Positions 27,650 through 36,180 of a stretch of DNA of 64,000 nt are shown one piece after another. The translations under genes and the position numbers were made by a program. The notes under the pieces were generated by a model. The model saw only the letters and a program-made list of their open reading frames with translations, was not told where the DNA came from and ran no database searches. Source of the stretch: Singulisphaera sp. GP187 (GTDB taxonomy: Bacteria > Planctomycetota > Planctomycetia > Gemmatales > Gemmataceae); NCBI GenBank assembly GCA_945905925.1, contig CAMDQN010000014.1, positions 1-64,000 on the forward strand. Reading direction: 5' to 3'. Position 1 is the stretch's first letter, and every line of letters starts with the position of its first letter.

Positions 27650-27750
27650 CAACCCCTCCCAACCCCTCCACCAAGAAGGGAGGGGCTAAGAACGGTCGTC
27701 AGTTCTTAGCCCCTCCCTTCTTCGGGAAGGGGTTGGGGGGATAGGTTCTT
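27650..27750. repeat. Intergenic copy of the CCCCTCCC/GGGAGGGG palindromic element
   Basis: The left arm contains AACCCCTCC and AAGAAGGGAGGGGCTAAGAAC, ending at 27693. The right arm starts GTTCTTAGCCCCTCCCTTCT at 27702 and ends near 27750 with TTGGGGGGATAGGTTCTT. The loop is eight bases. It is a diverged relative of the element inside the methyltransferase at 10445-10578, and lies in the promoter gap before the glucosidase gene. Confidence 0.9.
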
Positions 27751-27765
27751 CTCTGGAATCACTCC

Positions 27766-30606
27766 ATGCCCGCACCGACCATCGAACTCGATCGGCTCAA
27801 CGACCCCAACGAGCGCCCGGCGTGGCGCCGGTGGGGGCCGTACCTTGCGGACCGGCAGTGGAGCACCGTGCGTGAGGACTACTCCGCGACCGGCGACCCG
27901 TGGGCGTACTTCCCGTTTTGGCACGCACACCGCCGAGCCTACCGCTGGGGCGAAGACGGTCTCGCGGGCGTCAGCGACGACTTGCAGTATTTGTGCCTCG
28001 CGCTGAGTCTGTGGAACGGCAAAGACCCGATCCTGAAAGAGCGGCTATTCGGGCTGCCGAACGAGGACGGGAACCACGGCGAAGACGTGAAGGAACTCTA
28101 CTACTACCTCGACGCAACCCCATCGCACTCGTACTTGAAGATGCTCTACAAGTACCCGCAGCGACAATACCCGTATGAGAAGTTGCACGAAGAGAGCAAA
28201 CGCCGCGGGCGGCAGGACATCGAGTACGAGATCCTCGACACGGGGACGTTCGACGACAACCGATACTTCGACGTGTTCGTGGAGTACGCAAAAGGCGCCG
28301 ACCCGCGCGACATCCTGATGCGCGTAACCGCGCACAACCGAGGCCCGGACGCGGCCGAGTTGCACGTCTTGCCGACCGTCTGGTTCCGCAACACGTGGGG
28401 GTGGAAGCCGGACCAACCGCGGCCCGAGATCTCGCACTCCACGCAGGGCGGGTTGAAACTGTTCCACCCGGAATGGGACGCGTACCGGTTCTGGGCCGGC
28501 GGCGCGACCCGCTCGACCGACCCGCACGCGGCCCAGGAAGCGGTCAGTTCGCTCATGCGGCACGCGTACCTGTTCACCGAGAACGAGACGAATACCCCGG
28601 CGCTGTTCAACACACAGGACAAGGGGTTCTTCAAGGATGGCGTCAACGACTACGTCGTCCAGGGCAATCGCAACGCGGTGAACCCCGAGGGGCACGGCAC
28701 CAAGGCCGCGGCGCACTACAAGCTCACCATTCCGGCTGGCGAGTCGGTCACCATCCGGTGCCGGTTGCGGCACGCGTCCGACGGCGTCGCGGACGTGTTC
28801 ACCGAGTTCGATCAGGTGTTCGCGGAGCGCATCGCGGAGGCCGACGCGTACTTCGAGAACTTCCAGAAAGACATCCCGGATGAAGACGCGCGGCGCGTGC
28901 AACGTCAGGCCGTCGCGGGTTTGATCTGGACGAAGCAGTTCTACATGTACGACGCCTACCGGTGGCTGAAAGGCGACTCGGCCACCATTACTCCACCGGA
29001 ACAGCGGTGGTACACGCGCAACAGCGACTGGCAACACTTCAAAGCGGCCGATGTACTGTCGATGCCGGACAAGTGGGAGTACCCGTACTTCTGCGCGTGG
29101 GACACCGCGTTCCACGCGGTCGCGTTCGCACCGTTCGACCCGGAGTTCGCCAAAGGGCAGTTAATGCTCCTGTGTCGCGAGTGGTACTCGCACCCGAACG
29201 GCCAACTCCCCGCCTACGAGTGGAACTTCTCGGACGCGAACCCGCCGGTACACGCGTGGGCCGCGTGGCGCGTGTTCCAGATCGACCGCAAACACCGGCA
29301 CAGCCTGCGCACCGGCGGACACGAACAGCACGGCGACCACGAGAAGGACGAGGACGACGCGGACTGGGGCTTCCTGGAACGCGTGTTCCACAAACTGATG
29401 ATCAACTTCACGTGGTGGGTGAACCGTAAAGACGCACAAGGCCGGAACGTCTTCCAGGGCGGGTTCCTGGGACTCGACAACATCGGCGTGTTCGACCGCA
29501 GTCACCCGCTACCGACCGGCGGGTTCATCAACCAGGCGGACGGCACCGCGTGGATGGCGATGTACGCGCTGAACCTGATGCGTATCGCCCTGGAGTTGGC
29601 GACCCGCAACCCGGTGTACGAAGATATCGCGATCAAATTCTTCGAGCACTTCCTGGGCATCGCGAAGGCGATGACCGACATGGCCGGCAAGGGCGTCGGG
29701 CTGTGGGACGAACAAGACGGCTTCTACTACGACGAACTCACGATGCCGGACGGCCACGTCGAACCGCTGAAGGTGCGGTCGATGGTGGGCTTGATTCCGC
29801 TGTACGCGGTGGAGGTGCTGGAGCCGGAACTGCTCGCGAAGATGCCGAAATTCGCGAACCGGATGCGGTGGGTTCTCGAAAACCGCGCTGACATGGCGGG
29901 GTTGGTGTCGCGCTGGTTCGAGCCGGGACGCGGCGAACGCCGCTTGCTGTCGCTGATGCGCGGTCACCGGATCAAGAAGTGTCTGGCGCGCGTGATGGAC
30001 GAGAACGAGTTCCTGAGTCCTTACGGGGTGCGCGGCCTGTCGCGCTATCACCGCGACAAGCCGTACACGCTCAACGTGGGTGGGCACACCGTGTCCGTCG
30101 GCTATGTGCCTGGCGATTCGGACACGGGGATGTTCGGCGGCAACTCGAACTGGCGAGGCCCGGTGTGGTTCCCGGTTAACTTCCTGATCATCGAGAGTTT
30201 GCAGAAGTTCCATCACTACTACGGCAACGACTTCAAGATCGAGTTCCCGGTGGGCAGCGGGAAGCAAATCACGGTGCAGGAGGCCGGCGTCGAGATTACG
30301 CGGCGGTTAACTCGCCTCTTCCTTCGTGACGCGAACGGCAACCGCCCGTGTTTCGGCAATTACGACAAGATGCAAGCCGACCCGCACTTCCGCGACCACT
30401 TGTTGTTCCACGAGTTCTTCCACGGCGACCACGGCGCGGGTTTAGGTGCGAGTCACCAAACCGGTTGGACGGCGCTCGTGGCGAAGTTGCTGGTGCCGCG
30501 TCGCGGGGAGAGACTGTACGACGAGTCGGCGGGCGAAGTAGCGGACCCAGTCCAGGGTCAGGCGGGCGTGTCAATGGGCAAGTCCGCAAGGACTGGGCAG
30601 CAGTGA
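27766..30606 (+). CDS. GH63-type glucosidase (mannosyl-oligosaccharide glucosidase-like)
   Basis: Glycoside hydrolase of 946 residues without an obvious signal peptide. The (alpha/alpha)6 barrel region shows WEYPYFCAWDTAFHAV, GQLPAYEWNFSDANPPVHAWA, FLGLDNIGVFDRS and GTAWMAMYALNLMRIA. GLWDEQDGFYYDEL, NSNWRGPVWFPVNFLIIESL and HQTGWTALVAKLL also occur. These match bacterial GH63 'glucosidase' proteins, in which two acidic residues in the WDTAF and NWRGPVW neighbourhoods act. Likely substrates are alpha-glucosides such as glycerate glycosides or oligosaccharides. Specificity cannot be read from sequence. The last 25 residues are low-complexity and weakly conserved. Confidence 0.88.
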   Translation: MPAPTIELDRLNDPNERPAWRRWGPYLADRQWSTVREDYSATGDPWAYFPFWHAHRRAYRWGEDGLAGVSDDLQYLCLALSLWNGKDPILKERLFGLPNEDGNHGEDVKELYYYLDATPSHSYLKMLYKYPQRQYPYEKLHEESKRRGRQDIEYEILDTGTFDDNRYFDVFVEYAKGADPRDILMRVTAHNRGPDAAELHVLPTVWFRNTWGWKPDQPRPEISHSTQGGLKLFHPEWDAYRFWAGGATRSTDPHAAQEAVSSLMRHAYLFTENETNTPALFNTQDKGFFKDGVNDYVVQGNRNAVNPEGHGTKAAAHYKLTIPAGESVTIRCRLRHASDGVADVFTEFDQVFAERIAEADAYFENFQKDIPDEDARRVQRQAVAGLIWTKQFYMYDAYRWLKGDSATITPPEQRWYTRNSDWQHFKAADVLSMPDKWEYPYFCAWDTAFHAVAFAPFDPEFAKGQLMLLCREWYSHPNGQLPAYEWNFSDANPPVHAWAAWRVFQIDRKHRHSLRTGGHEQHGDHEKDEDDADWGFLERVFHKLMINFTWWVNRKDAQGRNVFQGGFLGLDNIGVFDRSHPLPTGGFINQADGTAWMAMYALNLMRIALELATRNPVYEDIAIKFFEHFLGIAKAMTDMAGKGVGLWDEQDGFYYDELTMPDGHVEPLKVRSMVGLIPLYAVEVLEPELLAKMPKFANRMRWVLENRADMAGLVSRWFEPGRGERRLLSLMRGHRIKKCLARVMDENEFLSPYGVRGLSRYHRDKPYTLNVGGHTVSVGYVPGDSDTGMFGGNSNWRGPVWFPVNFLIIESLQKFHHYYGNDFKIEFPVGSGKQITVQEAGVEITRRLTRLFLRDANGNRPCFGNYDKMQADPHFRDHLLFHEFFHGDHGAGLGASHQTGWTALVAKLLVPRRGERLYDESAGEVADPVQGQAGVSMGKSARTGQQ

Positions 30607-30640
30607 TTGCAAGAGGCGCGGAAGCGTTGGGAGAGTGAAC

Positions 30641-30671
30641 CGTAGTCCTCACGCTCCGCGTGAGGACTACG
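30641..30671. terminator. Perfect 14-bp hairpin between convergent genes
   Basis: CGTAGTCCTCACGC, loop TCC, then GCGTGAGGACTACG. It lies between the stop of the glucosidase (30606) and the stop of the SMP-30/LRR gene (30683). It has no T-tract, so if it terminates it is not a textbook intrinsic terminator. It may equally be another mobile palindrome. Confidence 0.6.
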
Positions 30672-30682
30672 ATCAAGAACAC

Positions 30683-32830
30683 TCACGGCACAATCACCGT
30701 CTTCGGCAGCGCCTTCGCGAGCTTCGCCTTCCCATCGGCAGTGATCTTCGTACCCGCGATGTTCAACTTGCGGAGCCGCTTCAACCCCGCGAGCGTGTCA
30801 ATGCTCGCGTCGGTCACCTTCGCGGAGTTCAGCGTCAGTTCTTCGAGCGTGACCAGTCCCGCGAGCTGTTTCACACCCGCGTCGTCGAACGGCCCACCGG
30901 TAAGCATCAGCAACCGCAACTTCGGGAGTTTCGCGATCTGAGCGCAGGTCGTGTTGCTCGCGGCCTTCTCATACACGTCGAGTTGATCGAGTTCCATCAA
31001 CTTCGCGAGGAACGGTAGCGCGTTCTCGGTCGTGTCGTGACTCGCGATGTGAAGTTGCCGCAAGTTGGTGAGGTTCGTGACGTGCTTCAGTCCCGCGTCG
31101 GTCACGTTCGTGTGAACGATCTCCAAGCGGCGAAGGTTCGTTAACTTGCCGATCGCTTCGAGGCCTGCGTCGCTCGCGGGCGAGGAGTGAAGGTTGATCG
31201 ACTCGATTTGTTTCATGCCCGCGAGGTGCTTGAAGCCGTTGCCAGTGATCTTCGACGAACACACCACCATCCGCTTCATCTTGGTCATACCGGCGAGGTG
31301 CTCGAAGCCGTCGTCGGTCACGGCGGTGAGGCACACGTTGAGCACTTCGAGGTACTTCAGTCCCTTCAGGTGAACCAGCCCTGCGCTCGTGACCGCGGTG
31401 CCGGAGAGTTCGAGCCGCCGCAACTGATCTTGCCACACGAGTTGCTTCAACCACTCGTCCGTGACGCGGTCGGTGAGCTTCTTCGGCGTCGGCTCTTTGT
31501 GCCCGTCGCTGCGCTCGTTCAGAAGGATCTCGGTGATGCGGCCGAACACCGCGAGGTGTTCGTCGCCCGCGATCTCGCGTAACCAGTGCGGAGCGTCTAC
31601 TTCGATGGTCGCAGTGCCGCCGAGTCGCTTGATCTCCGCGAGCAGAAATTTGTCCTTCGCGTGCCCCAGCGCGGCCTGTTCGAGGACAACGAATAGCTCT
31701 GCCTTCGCCGCGTCGGTGGCCGCGGCCGGGTGAGTGAGTGCGGCGATCATCTGTCGAAGCCCAGCGGCCGAGTTCGGCCCGATGTTGTTGCCCCCGCGGA
31801 TTACGGCCGCGGCGGTCGCCTTCGCGAGTTCGCGCACCTTGTCCGCGTCCGCGTGCGGCTTCCGCGCGACCACGTTCAGCGCGCGAATCGCCTTCATCGG
31901 CTTGCCGGGGTGACCGGCGAAGCCCTTCACGCCGACCTTCGCGTGGAACACGCCGGGTGGGTCGCCGGTGGTGCAGAAGATTTCGTCGTGGTCATTCCCG
32001 CCGAACGCGATGTTGCTCACCACCTTCGCGGGCACGTTCAGGTACGCGAGTGGCTTCCCTTCGGGACTCAGCACCGTGATGCGGCCCTTCATTGTGTCGG
32101 GCCGGTGGAAGTCCGCGACCCACAGGTTACCGGCCGCGTCGAACGCGCAGCCGTCGCCGCCGGAACCGCCGAGGTCGTAGAACTCTTCCGGCTTGCCGCA
32201 CAGTTCGTCGTCGGGCGGAAGTGCGTATCGCAGAATCTTCTTCGATTGCGATTCGATTACGTACAGGTACTTGCTGGCGGGATCGACATCGAGGCCGTTC
32301 GGGAACGCGAGTCCGGTCGCAACGCGATCCACGCGCCCGTCGGGGCGCACGCGGAACACGCTGCCGACGGGCGTCTTCGGGGTCGAGCCTTCGGGGTCAG
32401 TCCAATACACGTTGCCCCGCGCATCGACGGTGACGTCGTTCAAGCTGCGAAGTGTCTGGCCCTCCCATCTCTCGGCGATCACACTGACCTTGCCGTCGGG
32501 CGCCACGTCCAGCAGCGATTTGTACTTGTTATCGACGACGAGCATGTGCCCGTCGGCGCGAAGCACGGTCCCGGCCGGATTGAGTTCGAGGTACTTGTGA
32601 AGCGTCTTCTTCTCGTCCACGCGAAGCATCGCGCCACTGCAGAAGAAGACTTCGCCGTTCCGCCACGTCGGGCCTTCGGAGTAGCCCGGTGCGTCCGCGT
32701 ACTTCTCGAACGTCACGCCCTTGAGCTTCTTCGACAGCTCCGTGTCGGGGTCTTGCGCGTGTGTGCCCGTTACGAGCAACCCCACGAGGAGCGCGAATGC
32801 GAGTGCGGTGTATCGTAAGCGCGGTGACAT
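30683..32830 (-). CDS. Secreted SMP-30/gluconolactonase-like protein fused to leucine-rich repeats
   Basis: 715 residues. Signal peptide 1-26 ending THAQ. An SMP-30/gluconolactonase-type propeller covers about 35-310 (GPTWRNGEVFFCSG, NDVTVDARGNVYWTDP, PNGLDVDPASKYLYV, GCAFDAAGNLWVADF). A helical, alanine-rich segment of about 140 residues has no family I recognise. The last 260 residues form about ten leucine-rich repeats of the TDAGLKHLxxLTxLRxL type. The lactonase domain may act on sugar lactones, while the LRR block suggests binding. The fusion is seen in planctomycetes, but its function is unknown. Confidence 0.86.
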   Translation of the reverse strand: MSPRLRYTALAFALLVGLLVTGTHAQDPDTELSKKLKGVTFEKYADAPGYSEGPTWRNGEVFFCSGAMLRVDEKKTLHKYLELNPAGTVLRADGHMLVVDNKYKSLLDVAPDGKVSVIAERWEGQTLRSLNDVTVDARGNVYWTDPEGSTPKTPVGSVFRVRPDGRVDRVATGLAFPNGLDVDPASKYLYVIESQSKKILRYALPPDDELCGKPEEFYDLGGSGGDGCAFDAAGNLWVADFHRPDTMKGRITVLSPEGKPLAYLNVPAKVVSNIAFGGNDHDEIFCTTGDPPGVFHAKVGVKGFAGHPGKPMKAIRALNVVARKPHADADKVRELAKATAAAVIRGGNNIGPNSAAGLRQMIAALTHPAAATDAAKAELFVVLEQAALGHAKDKFLLAEIKRLGGTATIEVDAPHWLREIAGDEHLAVFGRITEILLNERSDGHKEPTPKKLTDRVTDEWLKQLVWQDQLRRLELSGTAVTSAGLVHLKGLKYLEVLNVCLTAVTDDGFEHLAGMTKMKRMVVCSSKITGNGFKHLAGMKQIESINLHSSPASDAGLEAIGKLTNLRRLEIVHTNVTDAGLKHVTNLTNLRQLHIASHDTTENALPFLAKLMELDQLDVYEKAASNTTCAQIAKLPKLRLLMLTGGPFDDAGVKQLAGLVTLEELTLNSAKVTDASIDTLAGLKRLRKLNIAGTKITADGKAKLAKALPKTVIVP

Positions 32831-32937
32831 GGCGGAATCCTGGCGGAAGGTTCGCGGTGGGCGGTGTAAGATTATGCCCGCACCGCGACGGGCGCGAATA
32901 GGCTAATTCCGCGCTGCCGAGTTCCAAGGGGGCCGAC

Positions 32938-34248
32938 ATGCGACCCGGCGACGTGATCCAGACGAAGCGCGACCGCAGCGAACTGTCGGCGGAACAGATC
33001 GACGCCTTCGTGCGCGCCGCCGCGCGACTCGACGGCAGCGGGTGGGAAAAGTATCACCTCACCGCGCTGTTAATGGCGATCTACCTCAACGACATGACAC
33101 CGGGCGAAACGGCCCACCTCACACGCGCGATGGCCGATTCCGGAAAGCGGCTCGACCTGTCCGACATCGACGGCCCGAAGGTCGATAAGCACAGCACCGG
33201 CGGCGTCGGTGACAAAACATCGCTGATCGTGGGTCCGCTCGCGGCGGCGTGCGGGGTGATCGTCCCGATGATGTCCGGTCGCGGGCTGGGGCACACCGGC
33301 GGCACGCTAGATAAACTCGAAGCGATCCCCGGCTTCAACGTGAACCTCACAGAAGCCGAGTTCCGCGCCGCACTCAAGAACGTCGGGTTGGGCATGATCG
33401 GTCAGACCGCGGACATCGCTCCTGCGGACAAAACGCTCTATTCGCTACGCGACGTGACCGCGACCGTGGAGAGCATCCCGCTCATCACCGCGTCGATTCT
33501 CAGCAAGAAACTGTCAGAGGGCATTTCCGGGTTGGTGATGGACGTGAAGAGCGGTCGCGGGGCGTTTATGAAGACGCTCGCGAGCGCCCGCGCACTGGCG
33601 CAATCCATCGTTAAGGTCGGCACCGCGAACGGCCTCAAGGTAAACGCGATCATTACCGCGATGGACGCACCGTTAGGCCGCTACGTGGGCAACGCGCTCG
33701 AAGTGATCGAGTCGATTGAGGCCCTGAAGGGTAACGGCCCGCGCGACCTGACGGACTTGTCGGTAACGTTCGCGGTGCGAATGGTCGAGTTTGACGGAGT
33801 CACGACCGGAGCGGCAGCCGAGGCGAAGGTGCGTACCGCGCTTTCGAGCGGCGCTGGTCTCGAAGTGTTCCGCAAGTGCATCGAGCAACAAGGCGGCGAC
33901 CCAAAGGTGATCGACGATTATTCGATCCTGCCGCATACGAGCGCGACCTTTCAGGTAACCACCAACCGCACCGGTTACATCACCGCCATCGACGCGGAGA
34001 AGGTCGGGATCGCGGCGCGGATGCTCGGTGGCGGGCGCAGTCGGGCGGAGGACGCGATCGACGCCGCGGTGGGAATCATCGTGCGCGCGAAACCGGGCGA
34101 GCGCGTCACGCCGCAAGATTCGGTGTTCGAGGTTCACTACCGCGACGGTACGAAACTCTTTGCCGCGATGCCGCTGTTGGCGGGCGCGTTTGAACTAGGA
34201 GATGCACCGCCCCCAGACTCGCAATTGGTGTTGGAAGAAATCGCGTAG
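32938..34248 (+). CDS. deoA: Thymidine / pyrimidine-nucleoside phosphorylase
   Basis: Splits (deoxy)pyrimidine nucleosides with phosphate into base and (deoxy)ribose 1-phosphate. 436 residues, the usual length. The signature KHSTGGVGDKTSLIVGPL is followed by MMSGRGLGHTGGTLDKLEAIPG, with the phosphate-binding Lys and Ser in place. MDVKSGRGAFMKT and the C-terminal domain ending near PLLAGAFELGD are as in the family. Thymidine-specific and broad pyrimidine enzymes cannot be separated by eye. First gene of a salvage cluster with cdd (45 bp later) and upp. AAGGGGG lies just before the start codon. Confidence 0.93.
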   Translation: MRPGDVIQTKRDRSELSAEQIDAFVRAAARLDGSGWEKYHLTALLMAIYLNDMTPGETAHLTRAMADSGKRLDLSDIDGPKVDKHSTGGVGDKTSLIVGPLAAACGVIVPMMSGRGLGHTGGTLDKLEAIPGFNVNLTEAEFRAALKNVGLGMIGQTADIAPADKTLYSLRDVTATVESIPLITASILSKKLSEGISGLVMDVKSGRGAFMKTLASARALAQSIVKVGTANGLKVNAIITAMDAPLGRYVGNALEVIESIEALKGNGPRDLTDLSVTFAVRMVEFDGVTTGAAAEAKVRTALSSGAGLEVFRKCIEQQGGDPKVIDDYSILPHTSATFQVTTNRTGYITAIDAEKVGIAARMLGGGRSRAEDAIDAAVGIIVRAKPGERVTPQDSVFEVHYRDGTKLFAAMPLLAGAFELGDAPPPDSQLVLEEIA

Positions 34249-34292
34249 CGCTGGCCCCTGCGGATCCGACACTAACAAGAGGCGAGAGGACG

Positions 34293-34685
34293 ATGGCGAT
34301 TGATCCACTGGTTGCTGCTGCGACCTCAGCGCGCGAGAAGGCGTTTAGCCCGTTCTCGAAGTTCCAGGTGGGGGCCGCGCTTGAAACCCCCGACGGCACC
34401 ATTATCCCTGGGTGCAACGTCGAGAGCGCGAGCTACGGGTTAACGATGTGCGCGGAACGCGTCGCGATCTTCCGCGGTGTGGTCGACGGGTTCCACTGCT
34501 TCACGCGTGTGGCAGTCGTCACCGACACGGCGACACCCACACCACCGTGCGGCGCGTGCCGACAACTGCTCTGGGAGTTCGCGCCGGACGCCGAGGTGCT
34601 GCTCGCCAACCTCAAGGGCGATGTCGTGAAACGGACCGTGCGCGAGTTAATTCCCGGCGCGTTCGACGCGAAACAGTTGGGTTGA
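34293..34685 (+). CDS. cdd: Cytidine deaminase
   Basis: Deaminates cytidine/deoxycytidine to uridine/deoxyuridine. 130 residues, the small tetrameric type. Zinc ligands are visible as CNVESASYG (Cys plus catalytic Glu on NVE) and PCGACRQLLWEF (two Cys). FSPFSKFQVGAAL is the substrate-binding N-terminal motif. It feeds uridine to the phosphorylase encoded just upstream and uracil to the Upp enzyme downstream, so the three genes form one pyrimidine salvage unit. GAGAGGAC precedes the ATG. Confidence 0.95.
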   Translation: MAIDPLVAAATSAREKAFSPFSKFQVGAALETPDGTIIPGCNVESASYGLTMCAERVAIFRGVVDGFHCFTRVAVVTDTATPTPPCGACRQLLWEFAPDAEVLLANLKGDVVKRTVRELIPGAFDAKQLG

Positions 34686-34806
34686 GGTAGGCCCGCCTTG
34701 CCGAGGCGGGCGCCTTCGCGAGTTCCGACGCGATACGTTCGTTCGGAAAGCAATTTCGAGTTGTGCAGCCGTGCCGCTCGGCAATCGGCACCTACGGAAA
34801 ACACCC
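34686..34806. repeat. cdd-upp gap with palindromic repeat copies
   Basis: 34769-34795 (GCCGTGCCGCTCGGCAATCG...) is a copy of the right arm of the inverted repeat downstream of upp (35444-35533). CCCGCCTTGCCGAGGCGGGC at 34692-34711 folds into a short hairpin. Both could affect mRNA processing within the cluster. Confidence 0.65.
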
Positions 34807-35436
34807 ATGCCCGCACCCGTTTACGTTTCGACGCACCCACTGATCCAACACAAACTCGCGCGACTGCGGGCCGTCGACACAAAGCCGCCGGAGTTCCGGG
34901 AGTTGGTCGCGAGCATTTCGCGCGGGTTGCTCTTCGAAGCGACGCATGACCTGCGTCTCGCGCCGGTTCCGGTGCAAACGCCACTCAAGGAAGTGACGTG
35001 TCACCGGATCGCGGACCGTGTGGGCTTCGTCCCAGTGTTGCGTGCGGGGTTGGGAATGGCGGAGGCGATGCTCGAAGCGCTGCCGGAAGCGGCGGTGTGG
35101 CACCTCGGCCTCTACCGCGACCACGCTACACTCAAACCGGTGACGTACTACAACAAGTTGCCGCCGAAGCCGGATATGGACGTGGGCATCGTACTCGACC
35201 CAATGCTCGCAACCGGTGGCAGCGCGATCGCGGCCCTGGACATCCTGCGGAAGACCGGCACGCCGCGACTAATCTTCGCGGGACTGCTCGCGGCGCCCGA
35301 AGGCGTGGCCGCTCTGCAAGCGGCTCACCCCGATGTGCCCATCTTCCTCGCGGCGCTGGATTCGCACTTGAACGAACTTGGCTACATCGTGCCGGGTCTG
35401 GGAGACGCGGGCGACCGGCAGTTCGGAACCGCGTGA
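34807..35436 (+). CDS. upp: Uracil phosphoribosyltransferase
   Basis: Converts uracil and PRPP to UMP. 209 residues, the family's normal length. VSTHPLIQHKLARLR is the opening motif. VPVLRAGLGMAEAML, LPPKPDMDVGIVLDPMLATGGSA (PRPP-binding loop) and the C-terminal GLGDAGDRQFGT, which binds uracil, are all present. An earlier in-frame start at 34771 lies in repeat sequence, so the ATG at 34807 is preferred. Confidence 0.95.
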   Translation: MPAPVYVSTHPLIQHKLARLRAVDTKPPEFRELVASISRGLLFEATHDLRLAPVPVQTPLKEVTCHRIADRVGFVPVLRAGLGMAEAMLEALPEAAVWHLGLYRDHATLKPVTYYNKLPPKPDMDVGIVLDPMLATGGSAIAALDILRKTGTPRLIFAGLLAAPEGVAALQAAHPDVPIFLAALDSHLNELGYIVPGLGDAGDRQFGTA

Positions 35437-35443
35437 TGCCTTT

Positions 35444-35533
35444 GGTAGGTGCCGCTTGCCGAGCGGCGCGACGGACGTCCGTTACGCTCGAAGCGCCGGT
35501 TAAAGCCGTGCCACTCGGCAAGCGGCACCTACC
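35444..35533. repeat. 24-bp inverted repeat downstream of upp (one mismatch)
   Basis: GGTAGGTGCCGCTTGCCGAG at 35444 and CTCGGCAAGCGGCACCTACC ending at 35533 are complementary. The arms are about 42 bases apart and contain one mismatch. The next gene (minus strand) stops at 35538, so the structure separates convergent transcripts. Confidence 0.85.
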
Positions 35534-35537
35534 CACC

Positions 35538-36080
35538 CTACTTCAAAGCCTTGATCCACGTCTCGAACGCCTTCGCGTGTTCGGCCATGGTGATTGCCGG
35601 CCCGCTCAGGCGGAAGTGATGCGTCTCCTCTTTCTCCTCGACGATCACCCAGATCACGCGCCAGTCTTCGAGCAACATCTCCTTCGACTTCGGGTCAAAT
35701 GGCCGCTCCTTGAACTTCCACGTCCCGGTCACGTCGAGAACGTTCACGGTCGCGCCCTTGACCTCCCACTTCGCCGTCTTGCTGATGTCATCCACCGTCT
35801 TGCCTTCGGGAGGCATAAACGTGTTCTTCCACTTGGGGAAGTTCTTGTCCGCGCCAGGCAGGCTCTCGTTCATCACGCTCAGTTCGGCCTCGGGGTGATC
35901 CTTCGCACCAGGCAACTTGAACTGGAACGTGCGGAGCCGGTTCGATGGTTTCTCGCTCTTCCAGACGGCCGGGGCGGTCGCGGAGAGCTTGTTGAGTTTC
36001 ACCACAACGGGTTTTTCTTCCGCGCCGCGGGCGACGCCCACAAGGAAAAACGCTGCGAGCAAGTATGAGACGCGGTGCAT
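35538..36080 (-). CDS. Small secreted protein of unknown function
   Basis: 180 residues with a signal peptide (MHRVSYLLAAFFLVGVARGAEE). The mature part has a pattern of short strands: PAVWKSEKPSNRLRTFQFKLPGAKDHPEAELSV, WKNTFMPPEGKTVDD, KATVNVLDVTGTWK-like segments and a final VEEKEETHHFRLSGPA. A C-terminal helix with MAEHAKAFETWIKALK resembles secreted PsbP-like or DUF1795-like proteins of planctomycetes. I cannot assign a function. Confidence 0.75.
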   Translation of the reverse strand: MHRVSYLLAAFFLVGVARGAEEKPVVVKLNKLSATAPAVWKSEKPSNRLRTFQFKLPGAKDHPEAELSVMNESLPGADKNFPKWKNTFMPPEGKTVDDISKTAKWEVKGATVNVLDVTGTWKFKERPFDPKSKEMLLEDWRVIWVIVEEKEETHHFRLSGPAITMAEHAKAFETWIKALK

Positions 36081-36111
36081 GGTTGGGACTCCGAAATGTG
36101 TTGGCGCGTAT

Positions 36112-36172
36112 TTCGGAGCCGCGACCGTAAGGGAGCGAATCGCTCTCGCTCCCTTACGGTCGCGGCTCCGAA
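36112..36172. repeat. Perfect 27-bp inverted repeat, 7-base loop
   Basis: 36112-36138 (TTCGGAGCCGCGACCGTAAG...) pairs exactly with 36146-36172. It lies between two minus-strand genes, eight bases after the stop of the large haem-binding gene, so it will form in the transcript. No T-run follows. Part of it is shared with position 150-162. Confidence 0.95.
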
Positions 36173-36180
36173 TGAATGGA

